Positions 24,134-32,130 of a stretch of 38,701 bases of DNA are shown here, in pieces. Source of the stretch: Marinobacter shengliensis (GTDB lineage Bacteria > Pseudomonadota > Gammaproteobacteria > Pseudomonadales > Oleiphilaceae); NCBI RefSeq assembly GCF_003007715.1, contig NZ_PXNO01000024.1, forward strand, positions 1 to 38,701, in the 5' to 3' direction. How positions within the stretch are numbered: position 1 is the stretch's first letter; each line of letters opens with the position of its first letter. The translations under genes and the position numbers were made by a program. The notes beneath the pieces are model-generated. The model worked only from the letters and a program-made list of their open reading frames with translations. It had not been told where the DNA came from and did not search any database.

Positions 24134-24161
24134 GGATTAGGGGTTGTGCGTACCCTAATCC
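24134..24161. promoter_or_regulatory. Perfect 9-bp inverted repeat between potF and the gluzincin lipoprotein gene
   Basis: GGATTAGGG (24134-24142) and CCCTAATCC (24153-24161) are exact complements, 19 bp centre to centre. This is the size expected for a dimeric regulator binding two adjacent grooves. It lies in the 366-bp divergent spacer (23905-24276), which otherwise shows no gene. It could control either arm; the regulator is unknown. A hairpin is possible, but there is no T-run. Confidence 0.45.
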
Positions 24162-24276
24162 ATGCTGCTCAAGCCCTTGGTTTTGTACGCCTTTACCTGG
24201 TCTTTACATGGGTTGACGGACACAGCGCCCGGTCTGCGGGAATATAGATGCAAACAACAGGTCCTGGAGCATGACG

Positions 24277-25242
24277 ATGGAAAAAACGAGCAGGTTTTGG
24301 GTAGTGGGGGTGCTGACCCTGGCGGCCGTGGCGCTGTCTGGCTGCAAGGTGAGCGCCACATCCGGAGATCGCTATTATGACCGCGATGAGCAACACTTTA
24401 GCCGCGGCTATTTCCTGGATGCCCGAGACACCGGGCGCCATTTCCCCGAGGGCCGATGGAGCCTGAATTACGAGACGGAAGCGTGCATTGGCGACACCCT
24501 GTATTTTGAAACAGCGGACCGACGGGTGCGTGTCTATGGCTCCCCCGCCTACAGCGAAAATACCTTTCGTGCCGCCGCAACAGAGGTGAGCACTCGCATA
24601 GACGGCGTGCTCAACCGGTTCAGAATGAGCTGGCGTGATTTCGTAGATGAGCGCAGCTCAGCCGTGCCGTACCCGGAACAGGTCATTGCCTGCTTGAGCC
24701 CGAGAGTCAGCAACAGTAATCTTGCCTCAGGCATCCTCGCGGCATTGGCGGTTGCCCCATACCACCGAAGCTGGCCCTACGAGGCCGGGCAGATATTCAC
24801 CCATGAACTGGCCCACTACGTTCAGGAAAACCTGAGCCGCTACACTGCCTCCACGTCTTTGCTGCCGTACTGGTTTGCGGAAGGCCAGGCAGCCCTGGTG
24901 GCGGGTGACCCCGTAGCACCTGCCTATCGGCATTACGACTATGACCCCCTGCGAGACGCCACCAAAAACGACGCCAGCAATGTCAGCTACCGTTTCGAAC
25001 ATTACGCACTGGCCTACCGCTATCTGGAGCGGGCCAACGGCGCTCTGGAGATGACGCTGCTGCTGGATCTGGTCCAGTTTATGGACTGGACGGGCGATTA
25101 CCGCGGGGTGATCAGCTCGGGCGAATCACGGGCCTTTGTGGAGGCGTTTGATGCCATGGAGCTGGTGGACCATCGGGGGCGGTACCTGAGCTTTGCCCGG
25201 TTTCGGGCGGACTACCATTCCCTAGTAGGAGCGGGCGGCTGA
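24277..25242 (+). CDS. Lipoprotein with gluzincin-type zinc peptidase motif (HELAH + WFAEG)
   Basis: The start is ATG 24277, 7 nt after GGAG; ATG 24271 is in frame but too close to that site. The 321-residue product has a lipoprotein leader ending LSGC (Cys23), followed by Lys, so sorting to the outer membrane is likely. A zinc site FTHELAHYV (His176, Glu177, His180) is followed by LPYWFAEGQAAL, where Glu202 is the expected third ligand of gluzincins. The upstream region has a strand pattern like peptidase-MA domains. It is probably a zinc peptidase facing the periplasm; the substrate is unknown. The last 21 nt overlap the 3' end of the converging permease gene. Confidence 0.75.
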   Translation: MEKTSRFWVVGVLTLAAVALSGCKVSATSGDRYYDRDEQHFSRGYFLDARDTGRHFPEGRWSLNYETEACIGDTLYFETADRRVRVYGSPAYSENTFRAAATEVSTRIDGVLNRFRMSWRDFVDERSSAVPYPEQVIACLSPRVSNSNLASGILAALAVAPYHRSWPYEAGQIFTHELAHYVQENLSRYTASTSLLPYWFAEGQAALVAGDPVAPAYRHYDYDPLRDATKNDASNVSYRFEHYALAYRYLERANGALEMTLLLDLVQFMDWTGDYRGVISSGESRAFVEAFDAMELVDHRGRYLSFARFRADYHSLVGAGG

Positions 25243-26409
25243 TTCAGCATTCATCCGGTTGCTGCTGCGTCTTCTTTCTGACATTGCGAGCAGCAGGATG
25301 CCCAGCCCAAAAAACAACGAGAGGCCGGACAGGTACGCAATCTCGGAGGTCAGGCTTTGGATTGGGGCCCCCATCTGATTGAGGGACAGGAAGCCCTGAA
25401 TGCCGGGTTTGGCGGGAATCATCATGGTGAGTGAGTCTAGCCACTCCGGGAGATTAGACGCCGGCCAGGCAAACCCTGCCGTGAAGACGATGGGCAACGA
25501 CGACAGCAGAACAATAACGGTCGTCAGTTCGGGCCTGGGCAAGAGGTAACCGAGCAGGATTGCAAAGAGTGTTGTTGAAGTGAGGAACAACAGGCTGAAA
25601 CCGATTAATGCGAACTGCGGTGCAGCGTGCGGGACGCCATAAAGCTGAAAGAAAAAGCCGAAATACAAAAGCGCCAGGATCAGGTAGGCGAACACAAACG
25701 TTACTAATCTGATCGGAAGTGCCTGTCGGAGCGGGGTAGTGACAAGCCCTGATAACCGGCGGGCCCGATCCTTGATGGTGACCGTGCCTGCTGCAATCAA
25801 CAGCGTCTGGTGCAGGATCAGAACAAAGACGGCAGGCACAATATAGTTGATGTATCCGCCCGTTGGGTTGAACACCCCATGTGGAGACATCCTGAACGGC
25901 ATGATTTCACCGGGGATGTTGGCGGGGCTGCTGCCTTTTCGGAAGCTGCTGATAATCTGTGTTTCAACGGAAAGCGTGGTTGTTGCCTTCAGCAGGCCTT
26001 CGACAATATTCCCATAAATCAGAAAATAGCTGGCGTCACCGGCGAACGCAATATTCACCGGGCGCCCGAGATAGACGTCTCGCTCGAAGTTGGCGGGAAT
26101 GACCAGCAGCCCGTGAACGACATCGTTCTCCAACAGGACGGTTGCCTCATCCATGCTTTGTGGGACGGCAGCCACGCGCAACTGAGGCGTTGCGTCGGCC
26201 ATGCGTATCAATTGCCGGGCGAGCGCTGAGCGGTCCTGATCCAGAACCGCCAGGGCCTGTTGCCCCGGAACGTTCTTCTGGTAGGGCAGCGGGTAAAGCA
26301 GTGCATAGAATAAGATGCCACCGATCATAACCAGCATCACCGATCTGTCGTGGATGATATTCGACAGCTCGGCTTTCCAGGTACCCCACAGACTGGTGTT
26401 GCGGATCAT
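25222..26409 (-). CDS. ABC-2 type permease of an export operon (second subunit)
   Basis: A 395-residue protein of the ABC2_membrane_3 / YhhJ type. One N-terminal helix (VMLVMIGGILFYALLYPLPY) is followed by a large extracytoplasmic domain (about 45-180, with ALAVLDQDRSALARQLIRM and VHGLLVIPANFERD) and five C-terminal helices beginning near NYIVPAVFVLILHQTLLIAAG. The start ATG shares one base with the stop of the upstream permease (TGATG). Such permeases normally need an ATPase, and none is encoded in this operon. It is the last gene of the unit, ending inside the converging lipoprotein gene. Confidence 0.87.
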   Translation of the reverse strand: MIRNTSLWGTWKAELSNIIHDRSVMLVMIGGILFYALLYPLPYQKNVPGQQALAVLDQDRSALARQLIRMADATPQLRVAAVPQSMDEATVLLENDVVHGLLVIPANFERDVYLGRPVNIAFAGDASYFLIYGNIVEGLLKATTTLSVETQIISSFRKGSSPANIPGEIMPFRMSPHGVFNPTGGYINYIVPAVFVLILHQTLLIAAGTVTIKDRARRLSGLVTTPLRQALPIRLVTFVFAYLILALLYFGFFFQLYGVPHAAPQFALIGFSLLFLTSTTLFAILLGYLLPRPELTTVIVLLSSLPIVFTAGFAWPASNLPEWLDSLTMMIPAKPGIQGFLSLNQMGAPIQSLTSEIAYLSGLSLFFGLGILLLAMSERRRSSNRMNAESAARSY

Positions 26410-27554
26410 CAGCTCACCTGCTCTGCAAGTTTGGGGTCAAGCCTTGCCGGAAGTAGCTTCAGCGCTATTGGCAAGACGAGTAGGAAAAGCAGCAACGCAA
26501 TCAGTGAACTGACAATGAGCGGCAGGGAGGCGCCGTGGTCGGCAATGTCCACCTGCAACTTGATGTAGTGAGTGGATGGCATCAAGCCTCCCCAGGCCCA
26601 TGCGATCACATTCATATCACCTCGGGGGAAGGTAATACCCATAAATGCAAACGCAGGGGCAAGATACGCAGCGCTAACACTCATTGCTTTTACCCGGTCC
26701 CGAACGAGAGCAACAATGAGGACTGCCATGGCCTGAACGCTGAAGATGGTCAGGGCCAAACCAAGAAGAAGCCAGACGATGTTGCCGGATGGCTGCCACC
26801 CCAGAAAGAGGCGGAACAATACGAGCATCAGCAACCCCTGGAGCCAGAGGAGCAGGCTGACAGGCGCAAGCGCGGCAGTGATCGCTTTGCTCCGCTCAAT
26901 CAATGGTGCCGGGATGGCTTGTTTTTCGAGTCGCCAGCTTAACGTCAGAACCGTTGAGATAACGATGATAATTTGCCAGAGAGCCGGCGATATTGACGTC
27001 ACCAGAAAGCGCGCGTAGCTCATGTTGGGGTTATAGAGCGATGTGACTTGCGGGCGCACTGGCACTGCCGAGGTGATGGCTTCAGGGGCAGTCTGGCCAT
27101 GGCTGATCTTAAGGCCAACACCCGTGCGTGCGGCCAGATCCATGGAGGCGCTTATTAACGATGAATTGATGAATTTTCCGGACAACAGATATTGATTGTT
27201 GTAAAAGGCGGTCACCGTCGGGCTGATCGAAAGCCGAAGGTCTCGCCCAAAATTTTCCGGAATGATAACAAGGGCAAGGATTTCAGATCGCTGAAGGGCA
27301 TCTGCGCCAGCGGACGCTGAGGTGTATGACCTTAACAGGCTCAGGCCCGGGCTTGCGTCCAACTGACGTTCAACCGTATAGGATTCATGGCTATGGTCCA
27401 GATTGACAACACCCACGGGAAGAGATTGCGGTGTTCCAATCCGGAAGATACTGATCAACAACACGAACAGAACCGGCGGCAGCCAAACGACCACCGCAAG
27501 CAGCCAGGGTTGCGCCTGCAGAGCTTTCCAGCCAGTCAGATGCTCACTACCCAT
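26409..27554 (-). CDS. ABC-2 type permease of an export operon (first subunit)
   Basis: A 381-residue protein from ATG 27554 with GGAGAG just upstream. Its layout is the same as the following gene: helix LLAVVVWLPPVLFVLLISIF, an extracytoplasmic domain (VGVVNLDHSHESYTVERQL, ILALVIIPENFGRDL, FYNNQYLLSGKFINSS) and five C-terminal helices from SISPALWQIIIVISTVLTL onward. The two permeases are diverged homologues and probably form a heterodimer. The periplasmic domains may dock the HlyD-type adaptor. The in-frame extension to 27605 overlaps the upstream gene and is not needed. Confidence 0.86.
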   Translation of the reverse strand: MGSEHLTGWKALQAQPWLLAVVVWLPPVLFVLLISIFRIGTPQSLPVGVVNLDHSHESYTVERQLDASPGLSLLRSYTSASAGADALQRSEILALVIIPENFGRDLRLSISPTVTAFYNNQYLLSGKFINSSLISASMDLAARTGVGLKISHGQTAPEAITSAVPVRPQVTSLYNPNMSYARFLVTSISPALWQIIIVISTVLTLSWRLEKQAIPAPLIERSKAITAALAPVSLLLWLQGLLMLVLFRLFLGWQPSGNIVWLLLGLALTIFSVQAMAVLIVALVRDRVKAMSVSAAYLAPAFAFMGITFPRGDMNVIAWAWGGLMPSTHYIKLQVDIADHGASLPLIVSSLIALLLFLLVLPIALKLLPARLDPKLAEQVS

Positions 27555-27579
27555 CGGGCTCTCCGGTCCGTTTCCGAGC

Positions 27580-28557
27580 TTATGGTGCCATCTCAAGAAG
27601 AACACTCATGCCCGCCCTTAATCCAGCGATTGGCTTCACAGGTTGCATTTCTACCTCGAACGTTCTCATATCAAATCCGCGCCCTGGCGTTGTTGCACGC
27701 CATGTTGCGTAGTCCCCGAGCACAGAAATATGGCTGACACGGAATCGTGCGGATTGATCAAGGGCAGGGATTTTCAGATCAAATTCACTGCCTTCCGTGA
27801 CTCGGCTGAGCAAATCTTCCCTGACGTTGAATAATGCCCACGAATCATCAAGATCAGTGACAATAATCACCGGGAAACCCTGGGGGGCAAGCTCTCCCTC
27901 GTTCAACAGCACATTACTGACAATGCCACCTCTGTGGGCCCGCGCCACAGTATCATCCAGCAGTTCAGCAACTTCGTCTCTCAAACTTGAGGTGGCTGCT
28001 TCACCGGCTTGCGCCGCGGTGCGGGCTTCCTGCCGTGGGCCTGCTTCGGCCAGTTTCAATATCTCAGATGCCGTAACCCGTGTTTTCTCGGCCACCTTCC
28101 ACAGTGTGAACGTATCGTCGGCTCTTTGCCTGGCAACCAGACCCTCATCTGCAAGCGCACGAATACGTTCAAAGGTGGTTTTTGCCAGTGCCTCGGCGGC
28201 CAGTGCTTTTTCATACTCGCTGCGAGCTGCGGCGATACGTTCTTCACGCGTTCCACCCTCAACGGCTTGAGCGAGAGATTGGCTTATGGTTTCAAGCGCT
28301 TCTATCTGAGTCAGTTTGGCCTCAAGCTCCGGGCTGTCGATGCGGAAAACCTCAGTGCCTGCCTCTACGCGATCCCCACGGCGGACGCTAATGTCTGCAA
28401 CCCGCCCCGGAATTTTGGACGCCACCATATGTTGCCTGGCCTCAATCTGCCCCTGTAACTGGATGGGGGCAGGTGCGTAGGCTTTCCAGAAGACGATGAC
28501 AATACCCAACAGGATGACAACAACGATAAGAGGAATGGCAATTCGTTTCGCAGTCAC
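27580..28557 (-). CDS. HlyD-family periplasmic adaptor (membrane fusion protein)
   Basis: A 325-residue protein with one N-terminal helix (IAIPLIVVVILLGIVIVFW). It has the two half-lipoyl motifs of the family (QGQIEARQHMVASKIPGRVADISVRRGDRVEAG, and later ARAHRGGIVSNVLLNEGELAPQGFPVI), a coiled-coil hairpin between them (about 85-190) and a beta-barrel end (FDMRTFEVEMQPV, LRAGMSVLLEM). It bridges inner-membrane permeases to the TolC-type channel encoded just upstream. The start overlaps the tolC-type stop as ATGA. It resembles the YhiI/YbhG adaptors of ABC-2 systems. Confidence 0.9.
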   Translation of the reverse strand: MTAKRIAIPLIVVVILLGIVIVFWKAYAPAPIQLQGQIEARQHMVASKIPGRVADISVRRGDRVEAGTEVFRIDSPELEAKLTQIEALETISQSLAQAVEGGTREERIAAARSEYEKALAAEALAKTTFERIRALADEGLVARQRADDTFTLWKVAEKTRVTASEILKLAEAGPRQEARTAAQAGEAATSSLRDEVAELLDDTVARAHRGGIVSNVLLNEGELAPQGFPVIIVTDLDDSWALFNVREDLLSRVTEGSEFDLKIPALDQSARFRVSHISVLGDYATWRATTPGRGFDMRTFEVEMQPVKPIAGLRAGMSVLLEMAP

Positions 28558-29987
28558 TGAATTTCATCTCCTTCAAGCACGTAGGAAAACAGGCTTTCAT
28601 AGTCGCCGCTCAGGGTCAGTAACTGAGTAAATGCCAGCACGAAACGGAGAGCCGCTGCATCACGACGGGTCTGTGTGGTCGCCAGGAAGGTTTGGGCATC
28701 GATGACATCAAGCGAGCGCCCGAGCCCTTCAGCGAATGCGCGTTCCTGCAATCTTAAGGTCTGCTCTGCCAGGGCCACGGTCGATGCCAGGTCCCGGTGC
28801 TCAGCAAGGGCCTGCCGGGCTTCACGGTAGTTCCGGTCGAGTAGCAACTCCAGCCTTCGTTGAGTGGCCTTTTGCAGTGAATCGACCTCACGAACAGTGT
28901 TGTCGGCTGCGCCTACCTTGCCTTTGCGGCCACTACGATCCACCAGCGCGATTCGGACGCCTACGCCAACCAGCCAATCCGGCGTCAGATCGCTCGCCAA
29001 AGAATCGTTCTCATACACGTTGTAGCTGCCGAACAGAAAAACGTCCGGGCGATACAGGCCCCGGCTCGCTTGGGCAATGTTCTTCGCCTGCTCATGCTTG
29101 GTGGACAGAATCCGCAGGCTCGGGTGTTCGCTTAACCCTGCCTCGAACGTATCCCGCGGAGGTAATTGCGGGAGGGTGAACAGAGGCGTTGTTGGATCCA
29201 GCCGGCGCGATTCAACCCGGTGCCCGTTATCCTGGAAATCCATATGTATCAACGACGCAAACGCGTTGTGCGCCGTGTCTCGTTGTTCCTCAACCGCTCG
29301 GGTGGTAATCCTGGCTCTGTCATAAGCGGCTTCCGCAGCCAGGCGCTCCACGCCGGAAATCTGTGCCTGATCCTCCAGGGCTGTTGCCACATGCAGATGC
29401 CTGGCAAGAGCGCTTTCTACCTGTTGCTGAGTGTTCAACGCGCGCTCCGCCATTACCAAACCGAAGTAGGTCGCAACCAGCTCCGTAAACCGGGCCCGCC
29501 GGACTTCCTCCAGGACATGTGATGCTTCGGTCTGCTCGAGTTGAAGCAGATTTTTCTTGGCCGTGATTTTTCCGCCGGTATAAATCGGCCACAGAGTGTT
29601 TATTGAGCTTCGAGTTATGTTGCGGCTTGTGACGGGTGTCTGGAAGGCTCCGGGGCCGCCAATCAAGTCGATCAGCAATTGCCCTGGTATGGTTTCCGAT
29701 GCGCTGTTGAGGGGGTTCAGAGACAGCGCATCCAGTTCTATCTGGGAGTCGAGCCGCGTGTAAGACCCCACCAGGTCAACTTGGGGCAGATACAAGCTGT
29801 TCGCCGTTGATGCCAAGGCTTCCGCCCGAAGACTGGCTGACTGATTTGCGGACAGCAGATCGTCGTTTTGGAGAAGTGCTTGCCAGGATTCAGATAAGTT
29901 CAGAGAGGACGGTCTGTTCTCACCATACGCGCTGACACTCAAGCAGACAGCTAATATGAACGGCAAACATTTTACCTTTTCCCGCAC
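28554..29987 (-). CDS. TolC-family outer-membrane efflux protein
   Basis: A 477-residue protein from GTG 29987 (GAGG upstream). The signal peptide (FILAVCLSVSAYG) is followed by two outer-membrane efflux repeats: ALASTANSLYLPQVDLVGSYTR and later KNIAQASRGLYRPDVFLFGSYNVYE mark the strand-turn segments, with long coiled-coil helices between (LARHLHVATALEDQAQ, LRLQERAFAEGLGRSLDVIDAQ). It gives the export operon its outer-membrane exit duct. It is the first gene of tolC-hlyD-permease-permease. Confidence 0.92.
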   Translation of the reverse strand: MREKVKCLPFILAVCLSVSAYGENRPSSLNLSESWQALLQNDDLLSANQSASLRAEALASTANSLYLPQVDLVGSYTRLDSQIELDALSLNPLNSASETIPGQLLIDLIGGPGAFQTPVTSRNITRSSINTLWPIYTGGKITAKKNLLQLEQTEASHVLEEVRRARFTELVATYFGLVMAERALNTQQQVESALARHLHVATALEDQAQISGVERLAAEAAYDRARITTRAVEEQRDTAHNAFASLIHMDFQDNGHRVESRRLDPTTPLFTLPQLPPRDTFEAGLSEHPSLRILSTKHEQAKNIAQASRGLYRPDVFLFGSYNVYENDSLASDLTPDWLVGVGVRIALVDRSGRKGKVGAADNTVREVDSLQKATQRRLELLLDRNYREARQALAEHRDLASTVALAEQTLRLQERAFAEGLGRSLDVIDAQTFLATTQTRRDAAALRFVLAFTQLLTLSGDYESLFSYVLEGDEIQ

Positions 29988-30018
29988 GTTGACCTCGTGT
30001 TCTGGAGCGAAAGCGATT

Positions 30019-30047
30019 TATATCGATGTACGCCAAGTCTAGTCTAA
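30019..30047 (-). promoter_or_regulatory. Candidate sigma70 promoter of the export operon
   Basis: On the minus strand TTAGAC (30047-30042) and GATATA (30024-30019) are separated by 17 nt, placing the start near 30012 and a leader of about 25 nt before GTG 29987. The -35 region contains the tandem TAGACTAGACT, which could be half-sites for a repressor. No regulator gene is adjacent. Both boxes deviate from consensus, so this is tentative. Confidence 0.3.
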
Positions 30048-30152
30048 TTGTCTCCACACGTGCTCAGGGCTTTGTGGTTTTGAGAATTTTCTTAAATTTC
30101 TTAATCCGGGTTGATGGTCCCTGGTAACGCAATGACCTCACCATACACTCAG

Positions 30153-30188
30153 AAAACACCCTGACAGGAGATGCTGCCAGGGTGTTGT
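30153..30188 (-). terminator. Intrinsic terminator after the DUF7282-like gene
   Basis: On the minus strand AACACCCTG (30186-30178) pairs with CAGGGTGTT (30163-30155), and the run TTTTCT follows. The stem is strong, lies about 30 nt past the stop at 30218, and would end the sigma/anti-sigma operon transcript. Confidence 0.75.
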
Positions 30189-30217
30189 GGAGAGAACACC
30201 ACAAAAGCTTGAATAGA

Positions 30218-30655
30218 CTACTGAGCGGTAATAACGGTCATTACCAGCTTGCCATCCCGGCGAATCGGGCCGTCTTCCTTGGCACCCAGGGTGTATTCAA
30301 AAATACCGGTCTTGCTGCCGCCTTCCTCGTTGTGAATCATCAGCATCAGCTTGTCGCCGCTGGCGACTTCTTCGGTCAGGATGGCCGCGACATCCATATT
30401 TTTGCCTTTCTTCAGGGGAGCGTAGGCTACCACAGGGCCGGGCTTCATGGCTTCGTCCGTGCGGTGCACAACCAGCCAGCCGTTCTCTTCAGTCACCACT
30501 TTCTTGGCGGTTACCGTGCCTTCGGATACAGATTGGTCATCGCCCCAGACACCCACTTTGTTGCTGTGATCCATCGCCAGCGCTGAGCCGGAGGCGAATG
30601 CGCCGGAAACCAGGGCGGCCGCCAGGAATGCAGTGGTTTTGATGTGCTTCTTCAT
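30218..30655 (-). CDS. Secreted DUF7282-like protein
   Basis: A 145-residue protein from ATG 30655, with AAGGAG 6-7 nt upstream. The signal peptide (TTAFLAAALVSGAFASGSALA) is cut before MDHSNKV. The mature part follows the DUF7282 order: a DDQSVSEGTVTAKKVVTEENGWLVVH strand pair, GPVVAYAPLKKGKNMDVAAIL, GDKLMLMIHNEEG and DGPIRRDGKLVMTVI. The domain has a small beta-sandwich look; its function is not known to me. It is the last gene of the SigK-like unit, 104 nt after the anti-sigma gene, and may be its output. Confidence 0.7.
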   Translation of the reverse strand: MKKHIKTTAFLAAALVSGAFASGSALAMDHSNKVGVWGDDQSVSEGTVTAKKVVTEENGWLVVHRTDEAMKPGPVVAYAPLKKGKNMDVAAILTEEVASGDKLMLMIHNEEGGSKTGIFEYTLGAKEDGPIRRDGKLVMTVITAQ

Positions 30656-30685
30656 TGTGTGCTCCTTAGGTTCGGTTGTACCCAT

Positions 30686-30751
30686 CCATCACCTTGTTTT
30701 TGATGGGAGTACAAGCAGCTACGGAGCGGCGCCTGAAAAGTTTCAGGCGCC
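30686..30751. repeat. Two hairpins between the RskA-like and DUF7282-like genes
   Basis: GGCGCCTGAAA (30728-30738) and TTTCAGGCGCC (30741-30751) form a near-complete palindrome directly after the anti-sigma stop. CCATCA (30686-30691) and TGATGG (30701-30706) form a second, smaller stem in the leader of the next gene. Neither is followed by a T-run on the minus strand, so processing, stability or partial attenuation is more likely than full termination. Confidence 0.5.
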
Positions 30752-30759
30752 ATCACAAT

Positions 30760-31518
30760 TTAGTTGCGACCTTTGCCTTGGTCGGCAGAGGTGGGATAAA
30801 GGAAGCCGTGAATAGCCGGCCCAGTCGGTTGCCCTGTGGGTGAACCACCCTTCGGCTCAAGGCTGATGCCAAAGGTGGCGCCACGCAGAGTTTCCGGGTC
30901 GTAATCACGCAGTGCAGCCTGGTCCAGGGTGAAGTTTTCGCCGATCACGCCCACCGATCGTGGGTTGGGGCCATACTCCTCTGCCACCATCCACAGCTGG
31001 TAAGATTTGTCTGGTTGAGGTTCGGCGGTTACCGGCTGGATATTCAGCTGGCGGCTGGTCAGGTCCACCGTCAACAGGAACGCAGGCTGTTCATCGTTGT
31101 GCTGGAATACCGCCACGAAGGATTGCGCTTGTGGGTCCGGCTCCGGCTGGGTGGCCAGCACGGCAACCAGTACCAGCGCCGCTGCCGAAGCAATGGCCGT
31201 GCTCCAGCGCCAGCGGGTCAGCTGTTTGCGAAGGCTGACGACGTTGTCTGGTGCTGCGCTCCGCGCTTCTGGCGCAGCGTAGTGCTGGTCAGTTTTCTGG
31301 TCGATCGTTCGCTGAATTCTGGCAAACAGCTCGGGGCCGGGCTCTACAGGTTCAACCCCATCAAGCATGCCAGCCAGCCGGGCCTCCCATTGCTGAATTA
31401 ACGCTTCCAGCTCAGGTTCGCGGGCACGGCGAGCCTGCAAGGCATCCCGCTCTTCTTTTGGCAGAGTTCCCAGAACGAACTCTGCAACCAGCATATCCAG
31501 GTCGTCGCGTTCGTTCAT
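30760..31518 (-). CDS. RskA-like membrane anti-sigma factor
   Basis: A 252-residue protein. The cytoplasmic N-terminal helices (LDMLVAEFVLGTLPKEERDAL, then LEALIQQWEARLAGM) are the anti-sigma domain of the RskA group. A single membrane helix lies at about 107-126 (TAIASAAALVLVAVLATQP), and the periplasmic domain is the RskA C-terminal fold (AFLLTVDLTSRQLNIQPV, KSYQLWMVAEEYGPNPRSVGVI, ATFGISLEPKGGSPTGQPTGPAI). The start overlaps the sigma gene by ATGA. RskA-type factors release the sigma factor after regulated proteolysis. Confidence 0.92.
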   Translation of the reverse strand: MNERDDLDMLVAEFVLGTLPKEERDALQARRAREPELEALIQQWEARLAGMLDGVEPVEPGPELFARIQRTIDQKTDQHYAAPEARSAAPDNVVSLRKQLTRWRWSTAIASAAALVLVAVLATQPEPDPQAQSFVAVFQHNDEQPAFLLTVDLTSRQLNIQPVTAEPQPDKSYQLWMVAEEYGPNPRSVGVIGENFTLDQAALRDYDPETLRGATFGISLEPKGGSPTGQPTGPAIHGFLYPTSADQGKGRN

Positions 31519-32123
31519 GGTTCAAGACACCTTTTGATCTGTTTCAAAGCTCGGTGCAACCAGGTTTTCACAGTGTTGATCGGCTGGTCAAAATGCTTCG
31601 CCAACTGATCCCGGGACCAACCGTTCAGATACGCCAGACGAACCATGTCCTGGCGATCTTTTTCGAGTTGGTCAATGCAATGGTTCAAGTGCTTTACCGT
31701 TTGTTGATCTGAGATTTGTTCATGGGCAGTCGGCGAATGGTCCGCAATACTGTCCAGTTCGTCGCTTGCGGTCTCCCGCCTTGCCGGATGCCGCCGCAGT
31801 TCGTCGATAGCGCCATGCCGGGCAATGGCTGCAAGCCAGGTGATCGGTGAGGAACGTTCCGCATCGAACTGGTTCGCCTTATGCCAGACTTTGACATAGG
31901 TGTCGTGAATCACATCATCTGCCCAAGTCCGGTCCTTGAGGATACGCAGCACGGTGGCCAGAAGTTTCGGGGCGGTGGCTTCGTATAACTCGGCAAACGC
32001 TTTTCGGTCCTGCTGGGCAACCCGGTGCAGGAGCCGGGTGATACCGGAACTGCCTTCGTGATCGGCGCTCAGGTAGTCACTGGCGCCGGGAGACGCGTCT
32101 GGCTGATGTGAGTCAGAGTACAT
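31515..32123 (-). CDS. SigK-like ECF sigma factor
   Basis: A 202-residue sigma factor. Region 2 is DRKAFAELYEATAPKLLATVLRILKDRTWADDVIHDTYVKVWHKANQFD, then SPITWLAAIARHGAIDELRR; region 4 is CIDQLEKDRQDMVRLAYLNGWSRDQLAKHFDQPINTVKTWLHRALKQIKRCL. The wording matches the SigK group that pairs with RskA anti-sigma factors, and the RskA-like gene follows with an ATGA overlap. A short lipoprotein gene ends 7 nt upstream, so all four genes may form one transcript. Start ATG 32123 has GAGG nearby. Confidence 0.93.
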   Translation of the reverse strand: MYSDSHQPDASPGASDYLSADHEGSSGITRLLHRVAQQDRKAFAELYEATAPKLLATVLRILKDRTWADDVIHDTYVKVWHKANQFDAERSSPITWLAAIARHGAIDELRRHPARRETASDELDSIADHSPTAHEQISDQQTVKHLNHCIDQLEKDRQDMVRLAYLNGWSRDQLAKHFDQPINTVKTWLHRALKQIKRCLEP

Positions 32124-32130
32124 GCGCGCC

